From Actinacidiphila sp. DG2A-62 (GTDB lineage Bacteria > Actinomycetota > Actinomycetes > Streptomycetales > Streptomycetaceae), in assembly GCF_035825295.1 (NCBI RefSeq), contig NZ_JAYMGI010000002.1, forward strand, positions 3,911,001-3,975,000: 64,000 nt of DNA, given 5' to 3'. Below the pieces are notes generated by a model. It saw only the letters and a program-made list of their open reading frames with translations. It was not told the DNA's origin and searched no databases. Positions 49,971-59,161 of the stretch are shown one piece after another. How positions within the stretch are numbered: the first letter of the stretch is position 1; each line of letters starts with the position of its first letter. The position numbers were made by a program, and so were the translations under genes.

Positions 49971-51524
49971 ATGCCGCGAAGGCTTCCGCTGAGCGGCGAC
50001 GGCCCTTTGGTGTCCTTCGCCCGCGACCTTCGCGAGATGAGAGAGCGGACGCAGGGCACGGTTGAGGCGGCGGTGATTCGCGGCGCGTCACGGACAGCTG
50101 TCTACGCCGCCCTGAGCGGTACTCGCCTGCCGAGCATCCAGACTTTGGACACCATGGTCGAAGCTTGGACCGATGGTGGTGAGCCGGAACTGCAGCGGTG
50201 GCGCGAGCGACGTCGTGTCACCGAGGAGTCCCTGGCAGAGGCTGCACGGCTAAAAGGCGTTGCCACGGCACGCCGCACCCCCGAAGAGGAGGACTTCAAT
50301 GAGCAGCTGCGCGCGGTGTGGCAGGAGTGCGGCAGTCCATCGACGGAAAGGGTTGCGCGGCACTGCGGTCTGAGCGCACGCAGCCTCGATTCCTACTTGG
50401 AAGGGCGGACGCTACCGACTGCCGCGCGCCTTCGCGAGCTCTTTGACGGGCTTTCGGCGGTGCGGGAGGACAGCGAGATCTCGTTGTCGTCGCAACGCGA
50501 AGCACTGGTCGATGAGGCGCTCTTCCGGGCACGCACAGCCCACAAGGAAGAGCGGATCAGGGTCCGACAGCTGGCAAAAGCCCTGCCCGGAGGGCAGCCA
50601 GCCGACTCAGACACTCCGCGTTTCGACGGCTTCGGAGCCGTGCCAGGAGTTCGCCCCGGGCAACGGTTCACCACCCGACGAGCGCTGGCCCAGGCCGGCG
50701 TGCACCGACAACTCATGGCCGGTATCGCTGGCAGAAAGGATCGCGGCGCGGAATCAATCGTACTCACTGGCACACACGCCGATGATGACCACGGTGATGT
50801 GATCATCTACACCGGCGAGGGCACGGTGAATTCGCAGACTGGCCACCAGACGCACGATCAGCAACTGACCCGGGGGAATGCAGCTCTCGCGGCGAGTGCC
50901 ACCACCGGCCTCCCCGTTCGAGTGACCCGTGGGATCAACGCGGGCCCACACATTGGGTTGTACCGATACGACGGACTGTACAGAGTCGAGGACTACTGGT
51001 CTGAGCAAGGCCCACACGGTTACAGGGTGTGGCGCTTCCGCCTCGTTCAGCTCCCACCGGTGGAACAAAGCGAGGTTGCCCAGCCAGCACTCGCGCTGTC
51101 GGCGAATGCGCAGATACGAGAGCGCGATGATCGCCCTCGTTCGGTGTCGTCAGTACAGCGCGTCGTTCGAAGCACCGCAACCGCGAACCTCGTCAAGCGC
51201 ATGCACGACTACACGTGTCAGGTATGTGGCATCCGCCTCCAGGGTGCGACAGGCGGATACGCCGAGGCAGCACACATTCGTCCGCTGGGATCGCCGCACG
51301 ATGGTCCGGACGCGATGGAAAACGTGCTCTGTCTGTGCCCCAACCACCACGTGCTCCTGGACCAAGGCATGTTGATCATCAACGATGACCTCACTGTTGT
51401 GAACCGCGCGGACAGCACTGTGGTCGGCCGCCTCCGCGAAACCGCAGAACATCGGGTCGACAGGCGACACCTCGCACACCACCGAGTCCACCACGGGCTA
51501 CCTACGGATGGAGCTGCCCAGTGA
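49971..51524 (+). CDS. HTH-SRA-HNH modification-dependent endonuclease, 517 aa
   Basis: ATG 49971. Two helix-turn-helix modules occupy residues 20-70 (ASRTAVYAALSGTRLPSIQT) and 105-160 (VARHCGLSARSLDSYLEGRT). An SRA/YDG domain spans about 218-363: FGAVPGVRPGQRFTTRRALA, DVIIYTGEGTVN, QLTRGNAALAASATTGLPVR and YRYDGLYRVEDYW. The HNH domain is at 415-465: CQVCGIRL, AEAAHIRPLGSPHDGPDAME and LCPNHHVLLDQG. SRA-HNH proteins are type IV restriction enzymes that recognise 5-methyl- or hydroxymethylcytosine in incoming DNA. The double HTH front is an unusual addition. Confidence 0.9.
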   Translation: MPRRLPLSGDGPLVSFARDLREMRERTQGTVEAAVIRGASRTAVYAALSGTRLPSIQTLDTMVEAWTDGGEPELQRWRERRRVTEESLAEAARLKGVATARRTPEEEDFNEQLRAVWQECGSPSTERVARHCGLSARSLDSYLEGRTLPTAARLRELFDGLSAVREDSEISLSSQREALVDEALFRARTAHKEERIRVRQLAKALPGGQPADSDTPRFDGFGAVPGVRPGQRFTTRRALAQAGVHRQLMAGIAGRKDRGAESIVLTGTHADDDHGDVIIYTGEGTVNSQTGHQTHDQQLTRGNAALAASATTGLPVRVTRGINAGPHIGLYRYDGLYRVEDYWSEQGPHGYRVWRFRLVQLPPVEQSEVAQPALALSANAQIRERDDRPRSVSSVQRVVRSTATANLVKRMHDYTCQVCGIRLQGATGGYAEAAHIRPLGSPHDGPDAMENVLCLCPNHHVLLDQGMLIINDDLTVVNRADSTVVGRLRETAEHRVDRRHLAHHRVHHGLPTDGAAQ

Positions 51525-51541
51525 CATACCGGGCACAAAAC

Positions 51542-51859
51542 ATGAGCGCGACAAGCCCTGTGTGCCCACATCTTTTCGGCGCCCCAGATGGCAGGCCGCG
51601 GAGGGCGAGCCCTTCAGCGAGGGGTGGCACGTGCTTCAAACCCGTGGGCCGAGAACCCTCTCCATCCTGACGCGCTGCAGCCTTCACCCACCACGAGCTG
51701 CTCGACGACGGGCGCGTTCTGAGCACTTGGAATCGGATGGAGCCCTTTGCCTCCCAGACCCGAATCTTCCAGGGAGGCTCAGCTCGCGAGTATGCCCTGC
51801 GCATGTTGGAGCAATACCGTACTGCGGCGGGCGGCCATGAGCCCACAGCCACCCCATGA
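51542..51859 (+). pseudogene. gene remnant, C-terminal fragment
   Basis: Frame 51671-51859 reads FTHHELLDDGRVLSTWNRME, then QTRIFQGGSAREYALRMLEQ, with good codon bias, but an in-frame TGA at 51668-51670 cuts it from the upstream frame beginning ATG 51542. The fragment looks like the end of a small conserved Streptomyces protein whose start has been lost or shifted. Confidence 0.45.
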
Positions 51860-51896
51860 ACGCCTGCACAGCAGTCGACAGCCCTTGAGCTCGGCG

Positions 51897-53378
51897 TCAA
51901 CCGCGCGTTCGCCGGGTTTCTCGGATGTGGCTGATGAGGTTGGCGTCCTTCTGGCACGCGCATTCCGGAGTGGGAGCCCAGTGGTCGGTCATCTGGCTAG
52001 GGCGGGGGCCGAAACGGGTGTCGTACTCGACGCGCCGCACGGGCCCGGTGACGAGGCCCGTGCTGCGGGCGATCCAGGCGCCAACGACCAGGCAGGCGGC
52101 CTGTTGGGCCACGAACGCGGCCGAGGGCCGGAAAGCATCGTTCGTGCCGCCGCCAAGCTCCGTGGAGTTGATTAGCCCGCACACCGGTCGGCCGAGGAAC
52201 TGTTTTACGAGTTCGCGCTGTTGGTCGTCCAGGCCTTCCAGGTCCTGTTCGGTCAGCGGTTGCTGGCCGCGGGCGATCCGCGCGAGCGGGAGTCCGGTCA
52301 GTTCGTGGAGTCGCTGTTCCGCGCTCTTCCCGGTGTGGTTGGCCTTGTAGTAGCAGAACAGGCAGGGGCCGGTGGGCAGCGCCTCGTGCAGGGCGACGGT
52401 GGTGCCGACCGGGCCGCCGGTGCTGCCGTCCAGGGTGAGGTCGGCGTGCAGGCGCTGCAGGTCGTGCCGGGCGCCGACGCTGTCCAGTCCGCCGAGGACG
52501 GTCCGGGGCCACGGCAGGTTACCGGTGTCGACGGCTTCGATGGCGTCCTGGATCGTGCCGTGGAACGGGGTGACCTCGATCCGCCGCAGGCGCGCGGCGA
52601 TCAGCTGCACCTTCGGCAGGAGCGCGGCCGCCTCGGCCAGGGTGCCGATGCTGTAGGAGGTGACGTTCGGCTTTTCGAAGACCTCCTTATCCACCACCGT
52701 CAGCTCGCCCGAGACCCGCAGCAGGTCCAGGATCAGGGCGATGCCGGTGCCGATCGCGCCGCTACCGCCCAGCAGCGTCCGCTCCAGCACGGGCGGCGGG
52801 GCGGTGGCGGTCCCGGGTTGCTCGCCGGGCAGGACGGGGCAGAAGTCCACCACCGGGGTGGCTTCGAACTTCCCCTCCGGCAGTCCGGCGACGACCTTGA
52901 ACGCCTCGCCGGCCAGCATCGCTGCGGTGAGGACCGCGCCCAGCCCGGTGCCGGGTGCGTTGAGCTGGGGGAAAGGATGGCCGGCGTGCCGCAGCCGTGT
53001 CCCGTGCCCGTCCGGCACGCTGGCCACTGCGACGTCCGGCGGCGGCTCGGTGCCCACGTGCAGCCGCAGCGGCGTTTCGCCCGGGGGCGCGCCGATGTGA
53101 AGTGGCCGGTCCGGGTCGGTCCCGGCCGCCGTTTCCACCAGTTGGCGGACGAGTGCGTCGTCGAGCCGTCCCGGCCCGTGGCCGGGGTCCAGGCTCAGCC
53201 GGATCGGCCACCGGCGCAGGTCGGCCACCAGCACTTTGAGGGTCTCGGCGACCACGGGCATGCGTCCGTCCGCGGTCAGGTGAACGAGGCTGGCCTCCAT
53301 CCGCTCTAGCAGAGTGAGCTCGTCGACGCCGGCGGCCAGGCCGCCCAAGCGCACGCTGCGACTGTAGTCAGTACGCAC
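51897..53378 (-). CDS. E1-like ThiF-fold activating enzyme of the ubiquitin-like operon, 493 aa
   Basis: GTG 53378 overlaps the JAB gene end. An N-terminal domain of about 190 residues precedes the ThiF/E1 fold. LERTLLGGSGAIGTGIALIL and ELTVVDKEVFEKPNVTSYSI are the nucleotide-binding loop and acidic strand; VLGGLDSVGARHDLQRL continues the fold. Cysteine pairs CLFC and CAC (TPECACQKD) may bind zinc, and Cys in GRPVCGLINS is a candidate for the thioester. E1 enzymes adenylate the C-terminal Gly of the ubiquitin-like protein and pass it to E2. Last gene of the operon Ubl-E2-JAB-E1. Confidence 0.85.
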   Translation of the reverse strand: MRTDYSRSVRLGGLAAGVDELTLLERMEASLVHLTADGRMPVVAETLKVLVADLRRWPIRLSLDPGHGPGRLDDALVRQLVETAAGTDPDRPLHIGAPPGETPLRLHVGTEPPPDVAVASVPDGHGTRLRHAGHPFPQLNAPGTGLGAVLTAAMLAGEAFKVVAGLPEGKFEATPVVDFCPVLPGEQPGTATAPPPVLERTLLGGSGAIGTGIALILDLLRVSGELTVVDKEVFEKPNVTSYSIGTLAEAAALLPKVQLIAARLRRIEVTPFHGTIQDAIEAVDTGNLPWPRTVLGGLDSVGARHDLQRLHADLTLDGSTGGPVGTTVALHEALPTGPCLFCYYKANHTGKSAEQRLHELTGLPLARIARGQQPLTEQDLEGLDDQQRELVKQFLGRPVCGLINSTELGGGTNDAFRPSAAFVAQQAACLVVGAWIARSTGLVTGPVRRVEYDTRFGPRPSQMTDHWAPTPECACQKDANLISHIRETRRTRG

Positions 53379-53868
53379 GGACGCCCTCCTCGTCGAACAG
53401 CACAGTGAGCACCGGGGGCAGCGCGACATCGATGACCGCGGCAGCGCAGGGCAACCAGTCCTGGTCGAAACGCCACCACCCCCACGACGCCGGGTCGGCG
53501 GGCGGTGCCGCATAGGTCGGAACGACGGCGCTGACGAACCCCGGCACCCGCAGCGAGTACAGGCGGTCGGTCCGCGACAGGAAAGCCTCCGCCGGGTGGG
53601 AGTGGATCATCGCCCGCGTCCGGTAGGACCGCTCCTCGGCGAAGGTGAACAGCCGGTCGTACGCGACGGCGCTGACCCTGAACAGCCCCGGGCCCCGCAC
53701 GATCCCCGCCGTCCCGGCCACCGCCACGACCAGGACGTCCATCTCCGACCGCCCGGTCAGCAGCAGCGCGCCGGTCTCCTGATCGGCCAATCCGTGGCTC
53801 CGGGTCTCCCGGAGCACCGGGTCGACCGCGCCGGTCGGTAGGACCAGGCTCCTCGTGTCGGCGTTCAT
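53368..53868 (-). CDS. JAB/JAMM-family deubiquitinase-like metalloprotease, 166 aa
   Basis: ATG 53868 overlaps the E2 stop (ATGA). TRAMIHSHPAEAFLSRTDRL is the JAMM zinc motif (H-x-H, then S-x-x-D), and a Glu in an earlier strand can complete it. These proteases cut isopeptide bonds or process the tail of ubiquitin-like proteins. In bacterial Ubl operons the JAB protein removes or matures the modifier. Here the Ubl already ends in Gly, so deconjugation is the more likely role. Confidence 0.85.
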   Translation of the reverse strand: MNADTRSLVLPTGAVDPVLRETRSHGLADQETGALLLTGRSEMDVLVVAVAGTAGIVRGPGLFRVSAVAYDRLFTFAEERSYRTRAMIHSHPAEAFLSRTDRLYSLRVPGFVSAVVPTYAAPPADPASWGWWRFDQDWLPCAAAVIDVALPPVLTVLFDEEGVRAY

Positions 53869-54308
53869 CCGGCACGCCTCCCGTCAACGCGGTCGATGTC
53901 GCCCTGCACGTTCTCCACCACGTACAGGAAGGGGTTGCCGGTGCTGCGCCAGGCGTGCGGTCCGGTGCCCCACTCAAGGTGGAGCTGCTGGCCCTCGGCG
54001 GTGAACGGCTTGCACACGTCGTTGGGGCCGCAGCGGTAGCCGTTCGCCCCCGGCCAGACGCTGGGCTCCCCGGTGGCATGGGCGCCGACCGACTCGACAA
54101 AGACGAGGGAGGGCGGCCGGTGCGGGTAGACCGTCCACTCGATCCGGGCTACGAAGGCCGCACGCTCGCTGTTGCTCGGCTGAATCTCGGCCCAGAACAG
54201 GCCGTCGGGGTCCTGGTCGCGGTGGTGGAGGCGGCCGGCGGTCGAGGCGAGGAACGCCTCGACCGCCGGGACGTCGTCCGCCAGCCGCAGACGGCTCTCG
54301 AGATCCAC
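53865..54308 (-). CDS. E2-like conjugating enzyme, 147 aa
   Basis: I chose GTG 54308, with GGGAG 6 bp before it. ARIEWTVYPHRPPSLVFVES matches the E2 (UBC) beta-sheet and its Pro-rich turn, and GYRCGPNDVCKPFTAEGQQL supplies a Cys where the E2 active site is expected, followed by LHLEWGTGPHAW. The size is that of a minimal E2. It should accept the Ubl from the E1 and transfer it to targets. Confidence 0.75.
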   Translation of the reverse strand: MDLESRLRLADDVPAVEAFLASTAGRLHHRDQDPDGLFWAEIQPSNSERAAFVARIEWTVYPHRPPSLVFVESVGAHATGEPSVWPGANGYRCGPNDVCKPFTAEGQQLHLEWGTGPHAWRSTGNPFLYVVENVQGDIDRVDGRRAG

Positions 54309-54324
54309 GACTGACTCCCGAGCC

Positions 54325-54588
54325 TCAGCCGTTGGTGGTCTCGGTACGCAGGCCCAGGTGCAGGGCCTTGGCGTGCCCGGCCAGCTCGCCCACCGTCGCC
54401 TCGGGCGGGATCTCGTGCCCGTCGTGGAACAGGTAGTAGCGGGTGGTGCCGTCGCTGGTGAAGCCGAAGGAGGCCATGGCGTCGGACAGGACACTCGCCG
54501 CGGTCACCTGCGGGGCATAGTCGTGCTGGTACGGGTGCCCGGCGAGGGAGGAGGTCACCGTGGTCTTGACGGTGTTGGGCTGAGGCAT
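54325..54588 (-). CDS. ubiquitin-like modifier ending in glycine, 87 aa
   Basis: ATG 54588 has an ideal AAGGAGAT site. MPQPNTVKTTVTSSLAGHPY, AASVLSDAMASFGFTSDGTT, RYYLFHDGHEIPPEATVGEL and ALHLGLRTETTNG follow a beta-grasp pattern of strand-strand-helix-strand-strand. The chain ends in a single exposed Gly, as needed for E1 activation without processing. It is the first gene of the operon and by position the modifier of the E1/E2 pair downstream. Confidence 0.78.
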   Translation of the reverse strand: MPQPNTVKTTVTSSLAGHPYQHDYAPQVTAASVLSDAMASFGFTSDGTTRYYLFHDGHEIPPEATVGELAGHAKALHLGLRTETTNG

Positions 54589-54739
54589 GTTGATCTCCTT
54601 GATCGTTCGGAGTGTTGAAGGAAAGCTTCGCTGATTCAGCAAAGCGTCACTGAGTCGCCAGTGGCTGGATTCAGTGTGATCACCTCGGAGTGATGCAGTC
54701 AAGCTTCATCGCCATATTGGTGAGCGCTACGCTGCCCGT
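54589..54739. promoter_or_regulatory. divergent promoter region of Ubl operon and XRE/ImmA pair
   Basis: The 151-bp gap has clustered CTGATTCAG-like sequences: GCTGATTCAGC (palindrome with one central T), CTGGATTCAG nearby, and a TCAC...GTGA pair. These are probable XRE binding sites. TACGCT lies 6 bp before the XRE ATG, so the regulator may be transcribed leaderless. Confidence 0.5.
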
Positions 54740-55273
54740 ATGAGCCCTGACCGGAGCCAGCTCTCCCTCCCAGACCCCGAAACGACCGGGCCGGACGCTG
54801 TCGAACAGTTCGACATCGCCGAACTCGGGCGTCTCCTCAAGGAGCGCCGCGGCCCCCTGTCCCTTCGGCAGGCCGCCGCCGAGGCGGGCGTCAGCTTCAG
54901 CACCCTCACCCGAGTCGAAGCCGGAGCCCAGCCCGACCTCGCCACCTTCACCCGCCTCTGCGCCTGGCTCGGCGTCCCCCCGAGCCGCTTCTTCACCCCG
55001 GCCGCGACCCGCCAAATCTCACCTCTCGACCAGGCCATCACCCATCTCCATGCCGACCCCCGGCTCACCGGCGACGCGGCGAACAAGATCAGCTCTGTCC
55101 TGCGAGGCCTCTACGAGGCCCTCGCCAAAGAAGCGGTCCCCGCCACCCCCGCCCTCGCCTGCCACCTCCGCGCCGCCTCGGTACTGCGCCCCGGCATCCC
55201 CCAGCGGCTCGCCGATCTGCTCACCGACATGAACACCGAACTCGAACGACTTGTCGAAGCGGGAGAACTGTGA
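54740..55273 (+). CDS. XRE-family regulator of the Ubl operon, 177 aa
   Basis: ATG 54740. The helix-turn-helix is at about residues 30-85: LRQAAAEAGVSFSTLTRVEA, then LATFTRLCAWLGVPPSRFF. The C-terminal half is helical (TNKISS-like segment DAANKISSVLRGLYEALAKE). It is divergent from the Ubl gene and translationally coupled (GTGA) to an ImmA-like protease, so it is a likely repressor of both units. Confidence 0.85.
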   Translation: MSPDRSQLSLPDPETTGPDAVEQFDIAELGRLLKERRGPLSLRQAAAEAGVSFSTLTRVEAGAQPDLATFTRLCAWLGVPPSRFFTPAATRQISPLDQAITHLHADPRLTGDAANKISSVLRGLYEALAKEAVPATPALACHLRAASVLRPGIPQRLADLLTDMNTELERLVEAGEL

Positions 55274-55821
55274 CCCTGCCCCGAGGCTTCAAGGCCAACG
55301 CCGAACGAGAAGCCCTCCGGCTGCGCCGCGAACTCAACCTCGGCGACACCGACGCCCTAGAGGTCGACGACCTCGCCAAGCATCTCAAGGTCAAGATCGT
55401 CAGTGCCGAGAAGCTCGTCACCCGCGACCGCCTCGAAGACCTCGAACGCGTCCAGGCCTATGCCTTCTCCGCCGCCACCTTCCAGATCGCCGGCAGTAAC
55501 ATCGTCGTCACCAACCCGCTCCGGACCCCGGGCCGCAGGGCCAGCGACGTGGCCCACGAGCTCTCCCACCTCATCCTCAAGCACGATCTCACCGAGATCC
55601 GCGAAGTCAGCGGCATGCCTTTCAGGACCTGCCGCCCCGACGAGGAGGAGCAGGCGACTGCCTTCGGTGGAACTCTGATGCTGCCCCGCCCGCTGCTGCT
55701 CAGCGCGGTTCGCCGCCAGTGGGGGCCGGCGCAGATCGCCGAGCACTACGGGGTGACCGAGGAGATGGCCCGCTACCGGTACAACACCACGGGCGTGGCC
55801 AAGCAGGTCCGCGTCCACTGA
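55270..55821 (+). CDS. ImmA/IrrE-family metallopeptidase, 183 aa
   Basis: GTG 55270 overlaps the XRE stop. DVAHELSHLILKHDL holds the HExxH zinc motif, with a Glu (EEEQATAFGGTLMLPRPLLL) as in ImmA/IrrE (M78) proteins. Family members cut a partner XRE repressor after a stress signal, as in ICEBs1 ImmR/ImmA. Here it probably cleaves the upstream XRE protein and so releases the Ubl operon. The size is normal. Confidence 0.88.
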   Translation: MTLPRGFKANAEREALRLRRELNLGDTDALEVDDLAKHLKVKIVSAEKLVTRDRLEDLERVQAYAFSAATFQIAGSNIVVTNPLRTPGRRASDVAHELSHLILKHDLTEIREVSGMPFRTCRPDEEEQATAFGGTLMLPRPLLLSAVRRQWGPAQIAEHYGVTEEMARYRYNTTGVAKQVRVH

Positions 55822-56204
55822 CCGTGCTGGAGGCGCGCGCTGTTGGTCTGCCACTTACCACTGGGACGTGGCTCAGGAGGGGGCGAGCGGCCACAGTGGC
55901 ACCCCGCCCTGGTTGCAGTTCTGGTTGCATTCACCCCCGTTCAGCGCCGTCCAGGGCCCGGAAAGCAAGCCACTCCAACGCAGGTCAGGACGTTTACGGC
56001 CGCCGCCGGACGGCCGGGCGAAGAGTTGGAAAGCGTGCTGGAGGTCATGGCGCAGCGGACGGGCCGCGCTGGCGCCCAGACGACGCGACCCGTTCACCCG
56101 CCACCGGGGGGCATCGGCTGCACACAGTTGGATTAGGGCGCAGCCCTTCCCGGGCCCCGGTAGCCTTCCTGGTGCTGATCAGCAGGTAGGGAGACTCCAC
56201 AGTC
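55822..56204. other. non-coding gap between ImmA-like and SNF2 genes
   Basis: No gene is convincing in 383 bp. There is a direct repeat GGTTGCA (55,912 and 55,922, in CTGGTTGCAGTTCTGGTTGC), and an inverted repeat GGGCGCAGCCCTTCCCGGGCC region near 56,137 that could end or start transcripts. A junction between defence modules is likely here. Confidence 0.35.
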
Positions 56205-59161
56205 ATGTACGAACGCGGGATGCGAGTCCGGCTCCGAGACCGCTTGTGGGAAGTCGAAGGGGTCCGCGGCGCTGGCAGCGAGGCGTTCCTCGACTTGCGC
56301 CGTGCTGACGGGCGTCCCGGTCCGCGGCGTCTGACAGTGTTGCCGAGCCGGGAGCCAACGCTCCGCCCGGAAGCGGCGACCCGATTGCGGTTCGAGCCTG
56401 GCAACCCGATCCGCCTCAACGAGCTCCATGACGCCCTCGCACTCACTATGGCGCATGGCCGCGGAGACCTGCTGGCGGTCGAGCATGGCCGAATCGACGT
56501 CGAGCCCTACCAGCTCGTCCCCGTCCTGGTCGCCATGCGTCAGCCCCAAGTACGCCTGCTCGTCGCGGACGACGTTGGTCTGGGTAAGACCATCGAGGCT
56601 GGCCTGGTGCTGATGGAACTGGCCCGCCGCGGGCGTGCCGACCGCGTCCTGATCGCCTGCCCGGCCGGTCTACAGGATCAGTGGGGCGAGGAGATGCGCT
56701 TCCGATTCAATCTCGACTTCACCAAGGTCGACAGCAAGAAGTGGCTGGAGATCCGCCGCGACAACCCCACTACCGTCAGCCCGTGGACCGCAGTGCCTTA
56801 CGCAGTGTCGTCCATCGACTACCTAAAGAACAACCTCACCGCGATCCAGAGCGCCCCGCCATTCGACGTTGTGATCATGGATGAGGCCCACCATGTAGCG
56901 CGCGCGTATGCGGGGAGGGGCGCTCCAGCGCCACCGACCGTAGCCGCCTGGCTCGGGCCCTGGCCGACCACAGCCGGGAGATGTTGTTGCTGTCGGCCAC
57001 GCCACACAACGGTTACCAGGAATCCTTCGCAAGCCTGCTGCAGCTCCTCTCCCCACACCTGGCAGCCGACGACGGACGACTGGACACCGACCTGGTCCAG
57101 CCGTATATCGTGCGCCGCCTCAAGGACGAGGTCACTCGCGGTGAGCCGCCGCAACCGATCAGCCGACGCCTGCCGCCGAATCCCATCGAGGTGCGGCCGA
57201 CCAGCCGGGAAAAGGAGATCCACCAACGGCTTCGCGGGCACAGCAAGCGCGTTCTTCACGCCCTGCGCGACACCGACTCCTATTACGTCCAGGCATTCGC
57301 CTTGGAAGTGCTTCGTAAGCGGGCTCTGTCCAGCCCGTACGCGCTGCTGCAGAGCCTTCGTCGCCGGGCGGAGAACCTCGGCATCCCGCCCGTCGAGCAC
57401 ACCGGCCGGCACCGCATGGACGTCCTGCAGCAGTACCGAGGAGACACCGCGCTGCCCGAGGAAGACCTGCGAGCTGCCGAGGAACTCGCGCTGGAGGGCG
57501 TGGCCGCCCATCTTCCCGAAGACGACCTACGCGAGGAACAGCGCCTGGTCAGCAAGCTTCTGGAGCAGGTCGAATCCCTCAGCCCGGGTGATGACAGCAA
57601 GCTCACCCGCCTGCAGGGATGGCTGGAGGGCTTTCGGGCCGGGCGGCGCGGCGAGCGCGTCATCTTGTTCACCGAGTACCGCGACACTTTGGACTACCTG
57701 GAGAAGAACCTGGGCCACAGCCCCTTGCTGCGGATCGACGGCACCATCCCATTGGCCAAGCGCCGCGAGGTACTGGAGCGCTTCTCCCGCACCCCAGGGG
57801 CGATCCTGCTGGCCACCGACGCGGCCGGCGAGGGGCTGAACCTCCAGGATGCCTGCCATGTGGTGGTCCACTACGAGCTGCCCTGGAATCCGAACCGGCT
57901 GGAGCAGCGCAACGGCCGCGTCGACCGCTACGGCCAGGAGCATGTCGTCGAGATCAGCTACCTCTACCTGGCCGAGACCCGCGACGAGGAGATCCTCCAG
58001 CGGCTGCGCGACAAGCTGTCCACCATCACCAAACAGCTCGGCTCCAGCAGCGATGTCCTGGGGGTAGCGGGCCGCAGCGACGTCATCGACGGCCTCCTCG
58101 AAGACGCCTCCGCCCACGATCTGGAGGAGCGCCTGGAGCGTGCGGTTCAGCAGGTCCGCGACTACCTCGAACGCAGCGGTGCCCTCGTCCTCATGCAGAG
58201 CATGCAGAACGAGAAACAGGTCGAAGAAGAAACCGTGGCTGCCCGTGAGCAGGCCCGCTGGCTGTTGCCGGACTTTGAGGAATTCCGGCAACTGGTGACC
58301 TCCGTGGTCCGACAGTGCGACGGCCAGGTCACCGGCAACGGAGAAATCGTGACCATCGAGCCGGGACCGCTCCTCAAGCAATATCCCCTCGTTCCCCAAG
58401 AAGCGTTTCAAGCCACATTCAGCCGTTCCGTCGCCCTGGAGCCGGAGCACCGCGGGATCGCCTTCCTCACCCCCGCCCACCCCCTGGTGCGCGCGGTCCT
58501 CCAGCGCGTCCGCACCCGCCTGTACGACGACCGCGACGGCGGCCGCGTCGCAGTCCGTCCCGTCGCCGGAGGCGGCAGTGGCTGGCTGTTCACCTATGTG
58601 GGCCGCATCACCTCCGACGACAACCGCGTCCTGGAAGAGCCCCTGGTCCCCGTCTTCGTCCCGCGCACGGATGCCGGTACCCCGGCCGCCCCCAGCCAGG
58701 ACGCATCCGCCGACCTGCGCCGACTGCGACAGCGCCCCGCCCCCACCGGCAGCCTCGACCCGGTCGAGAGAGCCCGTCAGGAACTGTCCGCCGGTTTCGA
58801 GGCCGCTGTCCTGACCGGGCAGCAGGAAGCTTCCCGCCGCATCGCCGCACGAGCCGACGAACTACGAGAACAATTGACCGCCGAATCCCAACACCTACAC
58901 GCCGACCTGGACCGCTGGCACGCCGCCGAACTCGCCGAAGCCGAACGGCGCTTCGCCACCGGAGCCGGTGACACCATCCAGCTCGGCCTCTTCGCCGACA
59001 CCGGACACGGCGCCTTCCACACCGTCGACGAGGCCACCGCCGCCGTCGACGCCGAATTCGACCGACGCCGCAAGGCGCTCAGCCGAGGCTTCCAAGTCGC
59101 CGAGGTCACACCCGGCGAACCAGTCGGCTGCATCGTGTGCGTGGAGGTGTCCGAATGCTGA
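56205..59161 (+). pseudogene. drmD: DrmD-like SNF2 helicase, one-base frameshift
   Basis: ATG 56205 (MYERGMRVRLRDRLWEVEGV). Motifs: Walker A VADDVGLGKTIEAGLVL, VIMDEAHHVA, then after a shift LLLSATPHNGYQESFASLLQ, VILFTEYRDTLDYLEKNLG and LLATDAAGEGLNLQD...RLEQRNGRVDRYGQ. The front (56205 to about 56,910) and back (about 56,925-59161) are in different frames; adding one base in CGGGGAGGGGCGCTCC near 56,911-56,925 joins them as ...GRGxSSATDRSRLARAL. About 985 residues when repaired, the size of DISARM DrmD. The stop overlaps the methylase ATG (ATGCTGA), the usual drmD-drmMI pairing. Confidence 0.75.

Noticed and set aside
53865..55821. Type II CBASS
   Set aside because: There is no cyclic-nucleotide synthase (CD-NTase) or effector gene nearby, while a free Ubl gene is present. 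A Bil/Bub-type conjugation operon fits better.
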